From positions 62,001 through 126,000 of the forward strand of contig CAJXVU010000002.1 of NCBI GenBank assembly GCA_913062555.1: DNA of 64,000 nt. Reading direction: 5' to 3'. Below are positions 10,228-17,053 of the stretch, one piece after another (within the stretch, counting starts at the first letter, position 1; each line of letters starts with the position of its first letter). Position numbers and translations under genes: made by a program. This stretch comes from an uncultured Bacteroidota bacterium (lineage in GTDB: Bacteria > Bacteroidota > Bacteroidia > Flavobacteriales > Flavobacteriaceae). The notes beneath the pieces were generated by a model. The model searched no databases. It saw only the letters and a program-made list of their open reading frames with translations, and was not told where the DNA came from.

Positions 10228-12392
10228 TACTTTGCTTCTACAAGTTCTAATTGATCCATACTTACATTTGTTGTAAACATACCATAATTAACTATGGCCT
10301 TATTTTTTTCAATGGTATCTATACTTCCAACCGCTTTCCCTTCGAGCAGTCTCACTCGATCTCCAACTTTAAGAATTGGTTTTGGTTTAGCAGGTTTTAG
10401 AGCTTCCTTCTTTTTCTTTTCTTGCTTTTTAACTCTAATTTTTTTTATCTCGACTGTAACTTCTTCTTCAATACGTTTTTCCTTTTTCTTTTGAGCCTGT
10501 TTTTGCTTCTTAGGGACTTTTTTGCGTTTTGAGTTTTCCATTTCAATAATTCGTAAAAACTCAGAAATCAATTCTTTTTTAGCTTTGTTATCGAAATATT
10601 TTTCAGAAATATCATTAATTTTTTTACCCAAATAAATTAGTCTTTGATTACTATCGTATAATTCTTGATAGCTTTCTAACTTTAGCTGTACTTTATTGTT
10701 CTTTAGTTCGAGCTTATCGGCTTCTTCAATTTTTTTCTGCTCATTTATTTTAAGAGAGCGTTCTGTTTTTTCTAGTTTAAAGCGTTCTTTCTGTAGTTTT
10801 GCAATGGTTTTGTCGAATCGAACCTTCCCGCTTTCTATCTTTTTTTTAGATCTATTTATTAAGCTGTAAGGGATTCCGTTTTTCTGTGCAACTTCAAATG
10901 TAAACGAACTCCCAGCTTCTCCTAAAACAAGCTTATAAAGTGGCTCTAGGCTTTTATTATCAAACATCATATTCGCATTTTTCATAAAAGGTAACTCATT
11001 AGCGAGTAGCTTTAAATTGCTATAATGTGTGGTAATAAGTCCGAAAGCTTCGCGCTCATAAAATACTTCTAAGAATGTTTCTGCCAAAGCCCCTCCAAGT
11101 TCCGGATCGCTTCCTGTCCCAAATTCATCAATTAAAAATAATGTCTTATCGTTGCACTTTTTAAGAAAATAATTCATTTGTTTCAAGCGATAACTATAGG
11201 TGCTCAAATGATTTTCAATGGACTGATTGTCACCAATATCACTTATTATTCTGTTAAATAAGCACATTTCACTGCGTTCATGAACAGGGACTAATAAACC
11301 ACTTTGCAACATGATTTGTAAAAGACCAACCGTTTTGAGGGTAATACTTTTGCCGCCGGCATTAGGACCAGAAATTACGATAATCCGACTATCATTAGAA
11401 ATTTCAATAGTCTGGGGATAGGTTTCTTCGCCCTTTAATTTATTGCTGAGGTATAAAATTGGATGTATTGCTTCTTTTAAATATAAATATCTGTTCTCTG
11501 AGATTTTTGGTAAAATACCATTAATAGATTGTGCATATTTCGCCTTGGAGTATACCAGATCCATTTGAGTTAGAAATTCTTGATATAAGTACAATAACGG
11601 AGTGAATTCTCGAATAAAATTTGTTAAGTTTTTGAGGATTTTGGTAACTTCTTCCTTTTCTTCATATTCAAGATTATTCAGTTCTCTATGATATCGTATG
11701 GTCGCTTCTGGTTCTATATAAACGATGCTCCCTGTTTTACTCGATCCAAGAATTGCGCCCTTTACTTTACGCCTGTACATTGCTTTTACAGCTAACACAC
11801 GCTTGTTTTCAACAACAGATTCCCTAATTTCATCTAAGTAATCCTGACTGTGACAACTGTTTAGTGCGCTTACAAAACTGGAATTAATTTTTCCATTTAA
11901 AGCATTCATAGATTTTCGAATACTAAATAAAGCATCACTAGCCTCATCTTTAACCTCGCCAAAACGATTAATTACAGCATTAATACTTTCAATGATTTGA
12001 GTTGTTAATTCAATTTGATTGGCATCAGAGTTTAGAGTAGGGTAGTACAATTTAAACTTAGAAAAGAATTTAATAAGTGTGTTTGAAATCTCTGAAAGTG
12101 CTGCTATTTTTTTAAAGCTTTCAATTTCTAAAAAAGTGTTTTCAATAGCGAGAAATTTAAGCGCTTCGGTGATTTCTTCGAATCCATGATTTGGGATACG
12201 GTTCTCGTTTTCAAATGAGGCGAGAAATTCGTTAACCTGATCTAGTGATTTGACTAATACTCCTTTTGAATTTAGCGGCGAAATAAGAAGCGCTTCTTTT
12301 TTGCCTAAATTAGTAATACAGTATTTCGAAACATGCTGTAGTACTGTTTCGAATTCTAAATCTTGAAGGGTTTTTTTGTGAATGTTGATCAT
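10227..12392 (-). CDS. MutS2-like ATPase without an Smr domain
   Basis: This is a MutS-family P-loop ATPase of the MutS2 branch, lacking the N-terminal mismatch-recognition domain of MutS. Core and lever helices occupy residues 1-300. The ATPase has Walker A GPNAGGKS (342-349), the composite-site GDNQSIENHLSTYS (387-400), Walker B LFLIDEFG (418-425) and TTHY (454-457). A long charged coiled coil follows (about 510-650, very rich in Lys and Glu), then a KOW-like beta domain (about 670-720). Unlike Bacillus MutS2 (about 785 aa), there is no C-terminal Smr nuclease domain. Family roles include anti-recombination and rescue of collided ribosomes; which applies here is unknown. A good promoter lies at 12416-12447. 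Confidence 0.88.
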   Translation of the reverse strand: MINIHKKTLQDLEFETVLQHVSKYCITNLGKKEALLISPLNSKGVLVKSLDQVNEFLASFENENRIPNHGFEEITEALKFLAIENTFLEIESFKKIAALSEISNTLIKFFSKFKLYYPTLNSDANQIELTTQIIESINAVINRFGEVKDEASDALFSIRKSMNALNGKINSSFVSALNSCHSQDYLDEIRESVVENKRVLAVKAMYRRKVKGAILGSSKTGSIVYIEPEATIRYHRELNNLEYEEKEEVTKILKNLTNFIREFTPLLYLYQEFLTQMDLVYSKAKYAQSINGILPKISENRYLYLKEAIHPILYLSNKLKGEETYPQTIEISNDSRIIVISGPNAGGKSITLKTVGLLQIMLQSGLLVPVHERSEMCLFNRIISDIGDNQSIENHLSTYSYRLKQMNYFLKKCNDKTLFLIDEFGTGSDPELGGALAETFLEVFYEREAFGLITTHYSNLKLLANELPFMKNANMMFDNKSLEPLYKLVLGEAGSSFTFEVAQKNGIPYSLINRSKKKIESGKVRFDKTIAKLQKERFKLEKTERSLKINEQKKIEEADKLELKNNKVQLKLESYQELYDSNQRLIYLGKKINDISEKYFDNKAKKELISEFLRIIEMENSKRKKVPKKQKQAQKKKEKRIEEEVTVEIKKIRVKKQEKKKKEALKPAKPKPILKVGDRVRLLEGKAVGSIDTIEKNKAIVNYGMFTTNVSMDQLELVEAK

Positions 12393-12415
12393 TAATAATT
12401 TACCATAATATCAAG

Positions 12416-12447
12416 CAAAGATAATTATTAAAGTCGGAATTTGACAA
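12416..12447 (-). promoter_or_regulatory. Promoter of the MutS2-DCC operon
   Basis: On the minus strand TTG (12447-12445) is followed after 21 bases by TATCTTTG (12423-12416), an exact TAnnTTTG -7 box. The box ends 23 bases before the mutS2 start codon at 12392. Both elements and their spacing fit the Bacteroidetes housekeeping promoter. Confidence 0.65.
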
Positions 12448-12692
12448 GGTATTTTTATGACAATTATATGTGCATCTTAATTACTGATGAATTAAAGTTA
12501 CGTTGTTTTTTATGATGATTATTTTTCTGTTTTTATAATTGACAACTTTTTTATCGATGCTTAGTTTGGGCGTGCTATTACAACTAAAATATAACAACAT
12601 AAAGTTTAAAATAATTAAGCAAAAAACAATAATACTAATGGGAAAAATCATAATTTTATTTAAGATATGGATTTAATTAGATACATAAAACT

Positions 12693-12700
12693 TAATTTTG
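12693..12700 (+). promoter_or_regulatory. -7 box (TAATTTTG) of ung
   Basis: TAATTTTG matches the Bacteroidetes -7 consensus exactly. It covers the TTG that would begin the longest reading frame, so that TTG lies upstream of the transcript start. This placement supports the GTG at 12737 as the true start. No TTG -33 is visible at the usual distance. Confidence 0.6.
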
Positions 12701-12736
12701 TCACTTAATAATGCAAAAAAAGATATTTCATTAGTT

Positions 12737-13408
12737 GTGAAGGTAAATATTGATCAAGATTGGCTAAAATACGTTAAAGAGGAGTTTGATAAATCCTACT
12801 TTAAAGAATTGATGAGTTTTGTTGAAACTGAGTACGACACATACACATGTTTTCCTCCAAAACATGAAATATTTTCAGCTTTTGAATATTGTGCTCCAAA
12901 AAAATTGAAAGTTGTTATCATTGGGCAAGATCCATATCATGGTTATGGCCAGGCGAATGGTCTTTGCTTTTCGGTTAATGATGATATTGTTCTACCGCCA
13001 TCGTTACGAAATATCTTTAAAGAGCTAGCATCAGATTTAGGTAAGCCATTTCCAAATAATGGAAATCTTAGGCATTGGGCAGAGCAGGGGATATTGTTGC
13101 TGAATGCGACTTTAACGGTAAGAGAAAATGAGGCAGGAAGTCATCAAAAAAGAGGTTGGGAACAATTTACGGATGCAATAATTAGAAATATTTCAGAACA
13201 CAAAAATGAAGTTGTGTTTTTACTTTGGGGTGGTTTCGCAAAAAAGAAGTCTAAACTAATAGATGCTGACAGGCATAATATCATACTGAGTGGTCACCCG
13301 TCTCCATTAAGTGCTAATAGGGGGTATTGGTTTGGTAATAAGTCTTTTAGTAAAACTAACTCCCTGTTGGAGCAAGCTGGTTTGGAACCAATTGATTGGC
13401 TAAAATAG
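12737..13408 (+). CDS. ung: Uracil-DNA glycosylase (family 1)
   Basis: The enzyme removes uracil from DNA and starts base-excision repair. The water-activating motif GQDPYHG holds the catalytic Asp (residue 65 counted from this start), and the leucine/His loop motif HPSPLSA lies near the C-terminus. The chosen start is GTG at 12737, giving MKVNIDQDWLK, the usual N-terminus of flavobacterial Ung, and 223 residues, the normal size. The frame could be opened 13 codons earlier at a TTG (12698), but a perfect -7 promoter box overlaps that codon. The last 53 bases overlap a small gene on the opposite strand. Confidence 0.95.
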   Translation: MKVNIDQDWLKYVKEEFDKSYFKELMSFVETEYDTYTCFPPKHEIFSAFEYCAPKKLKVVIIGQDPYHGYGQANGLCFSVNDDIVLPPSLRNIFKELASDLGKPFPNNGNLRHWAEQGILLLNATLTVRENEAGSHQKRGWEQFTDAIIRNISEHKNEVVFLLWGGFAKKKSKLIDADRHNIILSGHPSPLSANRGYWFGNKSFSKTNSLLEQAGLEPIDWLK

Positions 13409-13538
13409 TTCTCTTGGTCCTAATAACATAAGGCTTATTTACTCTTTTAGCTCGCTTAGTTTTGTTAGAGCTAAACGCTAATAATAAAAAATTTATTAGA
13501 ACTAAACTAGAAACTAAAATTGAAACTGTATATATCAT
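13356..13538 (-). CDS. Small single-pass membrane protein (60 aa)
   Basis: The frame encodes one hydrophobic helix (residues about 2-23: TVSILVSSLVLINFLLLAF), then a short basic segment (SSNKTKRAKRVNKP) and a polar tail ending QLAPTGS. I recall flavobacterial small proteins with a similar helix and an identical end, which is the main reason for calling it; function is unknown. Its 3' end overlaps the end of ung in antisense by 53 bases. A palindrome (13660-13677) lies about 120 bases upstream of its start. It could still be a chance frame: short length and the ung overlap reduce confidence. Confidence 0.5.
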   Translation of the reverse strand: MIYTVSILVSSLVLINFLLLAFSSNKTKRAKRVNKPYVIRTKRTILANQLVPNQLAPTGS

Positions 13539-13659
13539 AATCGATTTGGGTTAAACAATTACTTCGGCAAAATACTAAAATAATCGTTATCATGCAAACT
13601 AATGTAATATAAATTAACATTTGTTATTGCAAATTTATAAATTAATGTAAAACGAAACA

Positions 13660-13677
13660 ATACGTAACGTTACGTAT
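13660..13677. repeat. 18-bp perfect palindrome
   Basis: ATACGTAACGTTACGTAT reads the same on both strands, with no loop. It lies between the stop of the THI5-like gene (13730, minus) and the start of the 60-aa membrane protein (13538, minus). The central CG-rich palindrome stands out against very AT-rich surroundings. A dimeric regulator site is possible; the lack of a loop makes a terminator less likely. Confidence 0.55.
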
Positions 13678-13729
13678 ATTTAACAGTTTAATGTTAAAAT
13701 TTCCTACCCTACGACGTAAAAAAAGTTAA

Positions 13730-14605
13730 TTAAATGTTAATTGAAGCGACCAATTGGTCGTAATCCCATTTTTCAGGAATGATATTAAGTGCTAATAGTT
13801 GGTCTTGGACAGTATTAATTGTGCGTTTTGTAATAGCACTTTGTGACCACTCGGTAAGATCAAGCCATTGCTCGACATCATCTAGTTGTTGATTATATCT
13901 ATCGGCAATTCTATGGGCTATATTTGGAATCTTTTTAAAATGGGCTGTAGTTGTGTTGATAATCTGAAGTATTGTTTTTAAACATTCCAATTCATTTTCT
14001 AAAAACTCATCTCTAACTGCTATTACAAAACAGGGCCATGGTGATGGACATTCTCCAATTCTTCTAAAAGTCTTGTTATCTACCCATGGTTTGGTGGTGA
14101 ACTTCTCCCACATAAAATAATCGGAAGTTTCATTGGTAAGACTTTCAACCGCCCCGTCCAAGTCTTCAACAATTTCAAAATCTAAGTCGGAGTGGAGGTC
14201 CCAATTATCTTTTTGTGCGTTTACATAGGCCATTAAATGTGATCCAGATCCAAATCTGCTAATCGCAGCCTTAGTTCCTTTTAAATCCTTAGTAGTATGA
14301 TATTTAGAATTGTGAGCGACATGAATTCCCCAAATAAGAGGTGTTTTAACAAATACTTGTACTATTTTACAAGCGTTACCAGCAATGATATCTTTTGTAA
14401 TGCCTTCGGTTAAAATCACCGCTAAATCGACTTCTTTATCTCTTAAGGCCTTACACATTTGGCCTGTCCCTCCAAAATAGTCTTTCCATCTAAGGTTGAT
14501 GCCTTCCTTTTTATAATCTCCATTTTTTAAGCCTAAATACCAGGCTAAATTAAAATGCTCAGGAACACCACCAATTTTAACGGTTTTCATTGTATTTGAT
14601 TTCAT
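13730..14605 (-). CDS. THI5/NMT1-like substrate-binding-fold protein without a signal peptide
   Basis: The 291 residues match the SsuA/THI5-like periplasmic-binding fold: GVPEHFNLAWYLGLKNGDYKK near the N-terminus, FGGTGQMCKALRDKEVDLAVI in lobe 1 and the DLKGTKAAISRFGSGSHLMA hinge-to-lobe 2 motif. Proteins of this type bind small ligands such as pyrimidine precursors, sulfonates or nitrate for ABC uptake. Here there is no signal peptide or lipobox and no permease or ATPase gene nearby, so it may act in the cytosol as a sensor or enzyme. The first ATG (14605) is used; a second ATG five codons on (MKTVKIGG) is equally plausible. A perfect -7 box lies at 14655-14662. Confidence 0.75.
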   Translation of the reverse strand: MKSNTMKTVKIGGVPEHFNLAWYLGLKNGDYKKEGINLRWKDYFGGTGQMCKALRDKEVDLAVILTEGITKDIIAGNACKIVQVFVKTPLIWGIHVAHNSKYHTTKDLKGTKAAISRFGSGSHLMAYVNAQKDNWDLHSDLDFEIVEDLDGAVESLTNETSDYFMWEKFTTKPWVDNKTFRRIGECPSPWPCFVIAVRDEFLENELECLKTILQIINTTTAHFKKIPNIAHRIADRYNQQLDDVEQWLDLTEWSQSAITKRTINTVQDQLLALNIIPEKWDYDQLVASINI

Positions 14606-14654
14606 GTTAAGTCTAAACGGGTTTTTTTAGAGTATTTGTATTGTGTTCTGGTTT

Positions 14655-14662
14655 CAAATTTA
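14655..14662 (-). promoter_or_regulatory. -7 box (TAAATTTG) of the THI5-like gene
   Basis: Minus-strand TAAATTTG is an exact TAnnTTTG match 49 bases before the start codon. It separates this gene transcriptionally from the DUF1835 operon upstream, whose last gene ends at 14701. No TTG -33 is apparent. Confidence 0.5.
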
Positions 14663-14700
14663 AAAGATAAATACTTGCATTCAGATTTAATATAGATGCC

Positions 14701-15642
14701 TTAATTGACATTATGGCTTGATTTTATAAGCATGTTCTGTTCTTTGTCGAATTTAAATGCCAATCTTTTCACACCTCCAAAAGTAATATAATTATTTACA
14801 GTTTCAGTATAGTTACCTATATTCTGTAGTACATTGTGACCTTTTTTATTTAGAATAATAGCATTATCTTTTTCTATAAAAAACGGACTCAATTTATTGA
14901 TCATTCGTTCGAGTTGTATATCTCCAAACCCGTAATACCCTTGATAATTTAAGGCGTAACCTAACAAATGATGTTTAGATTTTATGGTATTATTTTTTAC
15001 TATTTCAAGAATATTATGTTCTAAAACACCAAGGCCATTCTTAGAATCTGGAAAGCGCTCTAAATGAGCTTTTAGGCAGTTGCTTAAATATTCGAAAGAG
15101 GAACTGGTGACGATGAAAGGCTTTAATAAATTATGGTCTTTACCACAATAAATACCCCATAACGTGTCTGCCAGATCTAAATCTTTTTGAGTTAATAGCA
15201 CTTTGTCTTCATAATGCTGCAACAATTGATCATGACTTAATTCGGAAAGCCCTTTGAGATCAGTTGAATATTTAACCCTACCGCTACAAACCAAAAATAT
15301 TGGTAGTTGAATGTGTTTTTGTTGCAATAAACTAATGACTCCTATGAGATTGATGTGACAGAATAAATCATATTCAAACCATAAGACTATTTCTGAATAA
15401 TCCTGACTATTATCTAATTTGCTAAGCTCGTTTTTAAATTCATATTCATCAATTTCAATATTATATTCCGCATTTAAAAATATTCGTCGAGCCTCGATAA
15501 ACGCAATGGAATCAATCTGTTTAACGGTTGGTCCTTCGCAAAGCATTTCGTGCCACGTGAGGATATCTCCGCTAATATTAAGTTCCTGTAGATTGTTAGT
15601 TAAACTAGTTCCGTTTGTAATATGAAGCTTTTTTTTAGTCAT
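14701..15642 (-). CDS. DUF1835 domain-containing protein
   Basis: The N-terminus KKLHITNGTSLTNNLQ followed by GDILTWHEMLCEGP (residues about 25-38) is the signature of DUF1835, here in its usual pairing with a C-terminal DUF3658-like region, total 313 residues. The biochemical function of the family is unknown. No signal peptide or membrane helix is present. Its start overlaps the SUI1 stop by one base (TAATG), and the SUI1 gene overlaps the oxygenase gene the same way, so the three are one translationally coupled operon. A spurious plus-strand frame inside it was ignored. Confidence 0.85.
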   Translation of the reverse strand: MTKKKLHITNGTSLTNNLQELNISGDILTWHEMLCEGPTVKQIDSIAFIEARRIFLNAEYNIEIDEYEFKNELSKLDNSQDYSEIVLWFEYDLFCHINLIGVISLLQQKHIQLPIFLVCSGRVKYSTDLKGLSELSHDQLLQHYEDKVLLTQKDLDLADTLWGIYCGKDHNLLKPFIVTSSSFEYLSNCLKAHLERFPDSKNGLGVLEHNILEIVKNNTIKSKHHLLGYALNYQGYYGFGDIQLERMINKLSPFFIEKDNAIILNKKGHNVLQNIGNYTETVNNYITFGGVKRLAFKFDKEQNMLIKSSHNVN

Positions 15643-15971
15643 TATCCTCCAACACGTTTAACATTAAAGCCTTTTTCTTTTAGGAGCGTCATTATTTTAT
15701 CGCGATAATCACCTTGAATAATAATTTTATCATCTTTAAAGCTCCCGCCAACACTGAGCATTGTTTTAATTTCTTTAGCCAGAGCTTTAAAATCGGCAGT
15801 AGCACCTGTATAGCCCTCTAATATGGTAATAGGTTTGCCTTTACGTTTTTCATATTTACATATAATAGGAGCATCTTGCATCCAAATTTGTTTAGAGCCA
15901 TCCACTTTTTTAGAAGTTTCGGTAGAAACGTGTTCGGGAAAGATGTTTTTTAATTGATCTTTTAAATCCAT
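15642..15971 (-). CDS. SUI1/eIF1-family translation factor (YciH-like)
   Basis: The 109-residue protein has the SUI1 fold signature in its C-terminal two thirds: KRKGKPITILEGYTG (about 43-57), then LAKEIKTMLSVGGSFKDD (63-80) and the closing IIIQGDYRDKIMTLLKEKGF. In eukaryotes and archaea this domain monitors start-codon selection. Bacterial YciH is a non-essential homologue thought to affect initiation fidelity or stress translation. Start and stop overlap the neighbouring genes by one base each (TAATG), giving tight coupling with the oxygenase and DUF1835 genes. Confidence 0.9.
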   Translation of the reverse strand: MDLKDQLKNIFPEHVSTETSKKVDGSKQIWMQDAPIICKYEKRKGKPITILEGYTGATADFKALAKEIKTMLSVGGSFKDDKIIIQGDYRDKIMTLLKEKGFNVKRVGG

Positions 15972-16921
15972 TATTTTTTGATTAGTCCTAATTCAATTAG
16001 GCGTTCATTTAAAAATTCTCCAGCAGTGATGTCTTCATATTGTTTTGGATGATCTTTATCAATACAATTATCAAGAACATTAAGCGGCATTTCACTTACG
16101 GGGTGCATAAAAAACGGAATTGAATATCTAGAGACTCCCATATGTGCTTTGGGCGGATTTACAACTCTGTGAATTGTTGATTTCAATTTGTTATTGGTAA
16201 GTCTAGAAAGCATATCACCAACATTAATCATAAGTTCATCCGGTTGTGCGATGGCGTCCAGCCATTCACCACTATTATTCTGTACCTGCAATCCTTTCCC
16301 TTGAGCGCCCATTAAGAGCGTGATTAAATTGATATCCCCATGTGCCGCTGCTCTAACAGCTTCTTTAGGTTCTGAAGTGATTGGTGGATAATGAATGGGT
16401 CTTAATATACTGTTACCATTATATATAAAAGAATCAAAATAGGTTTCTTCTAGATTTAGATGTAAAGCTAAGGCGCGTAAAACATACTTCGCAGTTTTTT
16501 CGAGCATTTTATATGCTTCTTTCCCAGTAGTATTAAAATTTGCCAATTCACTAACGGTTACATTTGATGGATACTCTTTTTCAAAAGCTGGATTATTTTC
16601 TACATATTGTCCAAAATGCCAAAACTCTTTTAAATCGCCTTCTTTTTTACCTTTAGCACTTTCTTTTCCAAAAGAAATGTATCCTCGTTGTCCACCAATT
16701 CCGGGAATTTCATATTGCTGTTTAGTTTCAACTGGTAATTCGAAAAAATGTTTTACTTCAGCATATAATTGTTTCACTAATTGATCATCCAAAAAGTGGC
16801 CACTTAAAGCTACAAAACCAATTTCTTCATAAGCTTTTCCAATTTGGTTTATGAAATTTTGCTTTTTATTAGGATCCTTAGAAATATATTCTCCAAGGTT
16901 TACACTCGGTATTTTGCTCAT
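15971..16921 (-). CDS. Isopenicillin N synthase-family 2OG-Fe(II) oxygenase
   Basis: The 316-residue protein combines the N-terminal DIOX_N region (IPSVNLGEY; IGFVALSGHFL) with a C-terminal double-stranded beta helix. The iron ligands are visible: His and Asp in AAAHGDINLITLL and the distal His in STIHRVVNPP, followed by the co-substrate-binding SRYSIPFF. Members hydroxylate, desaturate or cyclise small molecules; the substrate here is unknown and no beta-lactam pathway genes are present, so the family name should not be read as penicillin synthesis. It is the first gene of a three-gene overlapping operon. A perfect -7 box is at 16952-16959. Confidence 0.87.
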   Translation of the reverse strand: MSKIPSVNLGEYISKDPNKKQNFINQIGKAYEEIGFVALSGHFLDDQLVKQLYAEVKHFFELPVETKQQYEIPGIGGQRGYISFGKESAKGKKEGDLKEFWHFGQYVENNPAFEKEYPSNVTVSELANFNTTGKEAYKMLEKTAKYVLRALALHLNLEETYFDSFIYNGNSILRPIHYPPITSEPKEAVRAAAHGDINLITLLMGAQGKGLQVQNNSGEWLDAIAQPDELMINVGDMLSRLTNNKLKSTIHRVVNPPKAHMGVSRYSIPFFMHPVSEMPLNVLDNCIDKDHPKQYEDITAGEFLNERLIELGLIKK

Positions 16922-16951
16922 TGTCTATTTTGTTTAATTAAAGCAAGGATG

Positions 16952-16959
16952 CAAAGATA
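16952..16959 (-). promoter_or_regulatory. -7 box (TATCTTTG) of the oxygenase operon
   Basis: Minus-strand TATCTTTG is an exact TAnnTTTG match 30 bases before the oxygenase start. A TTG at 16986-16984 is 24 bases further upstream, slightly longer than usual, so the -33 is uncertain. Confidence 0.55.
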
Positions 16960-17027
16960 ACTAAAATAGAATCTAAAATAAAACAAGTTTATATTTGAAA
17001 ACGTTAATGCCATGCTATAATTTTTGC

Positions 17028-17035
17028 TACTTTTG
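17028..17035 (+). promoter_or_regulatory. -7 box (TACTTTTG) of the E1 gene
   Basis: TACTTTTG matches TAnnTTTG exactly and ends 18 bases before the ATG at 17054. It lies downstream of the TTG (17024) that opens the longest frame, which argues against that upstream start. Confidence 0.55.
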
Positions 17036-17053
17036 ATATACCAAAGAAAGGAC

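Larger units (their letters stand above)
12393..12736. other. Intergenic region between divergent mutS2 and ung genes
   Basis: This AT-rich gap of 344 bases holds the mutS2 promoter at its left end and the ung -7 box at its right end. Between about 12450 and 12690 I see no open frame with coding character, no strong hairpin and no repeat. The sequence is A/T tracts with scattered TTTTT runs. Confidence 0.6.

Noticed and set aside
15971-16921. Isopenicillin N synthase gene as a sign of a beta-lactam biosynthetic cluster
   Set aside because: Only the oxygenase family is shared; no ACV synthetase or other antibiotic gene is present, and its neighbours are SUI1 and DUF1835.
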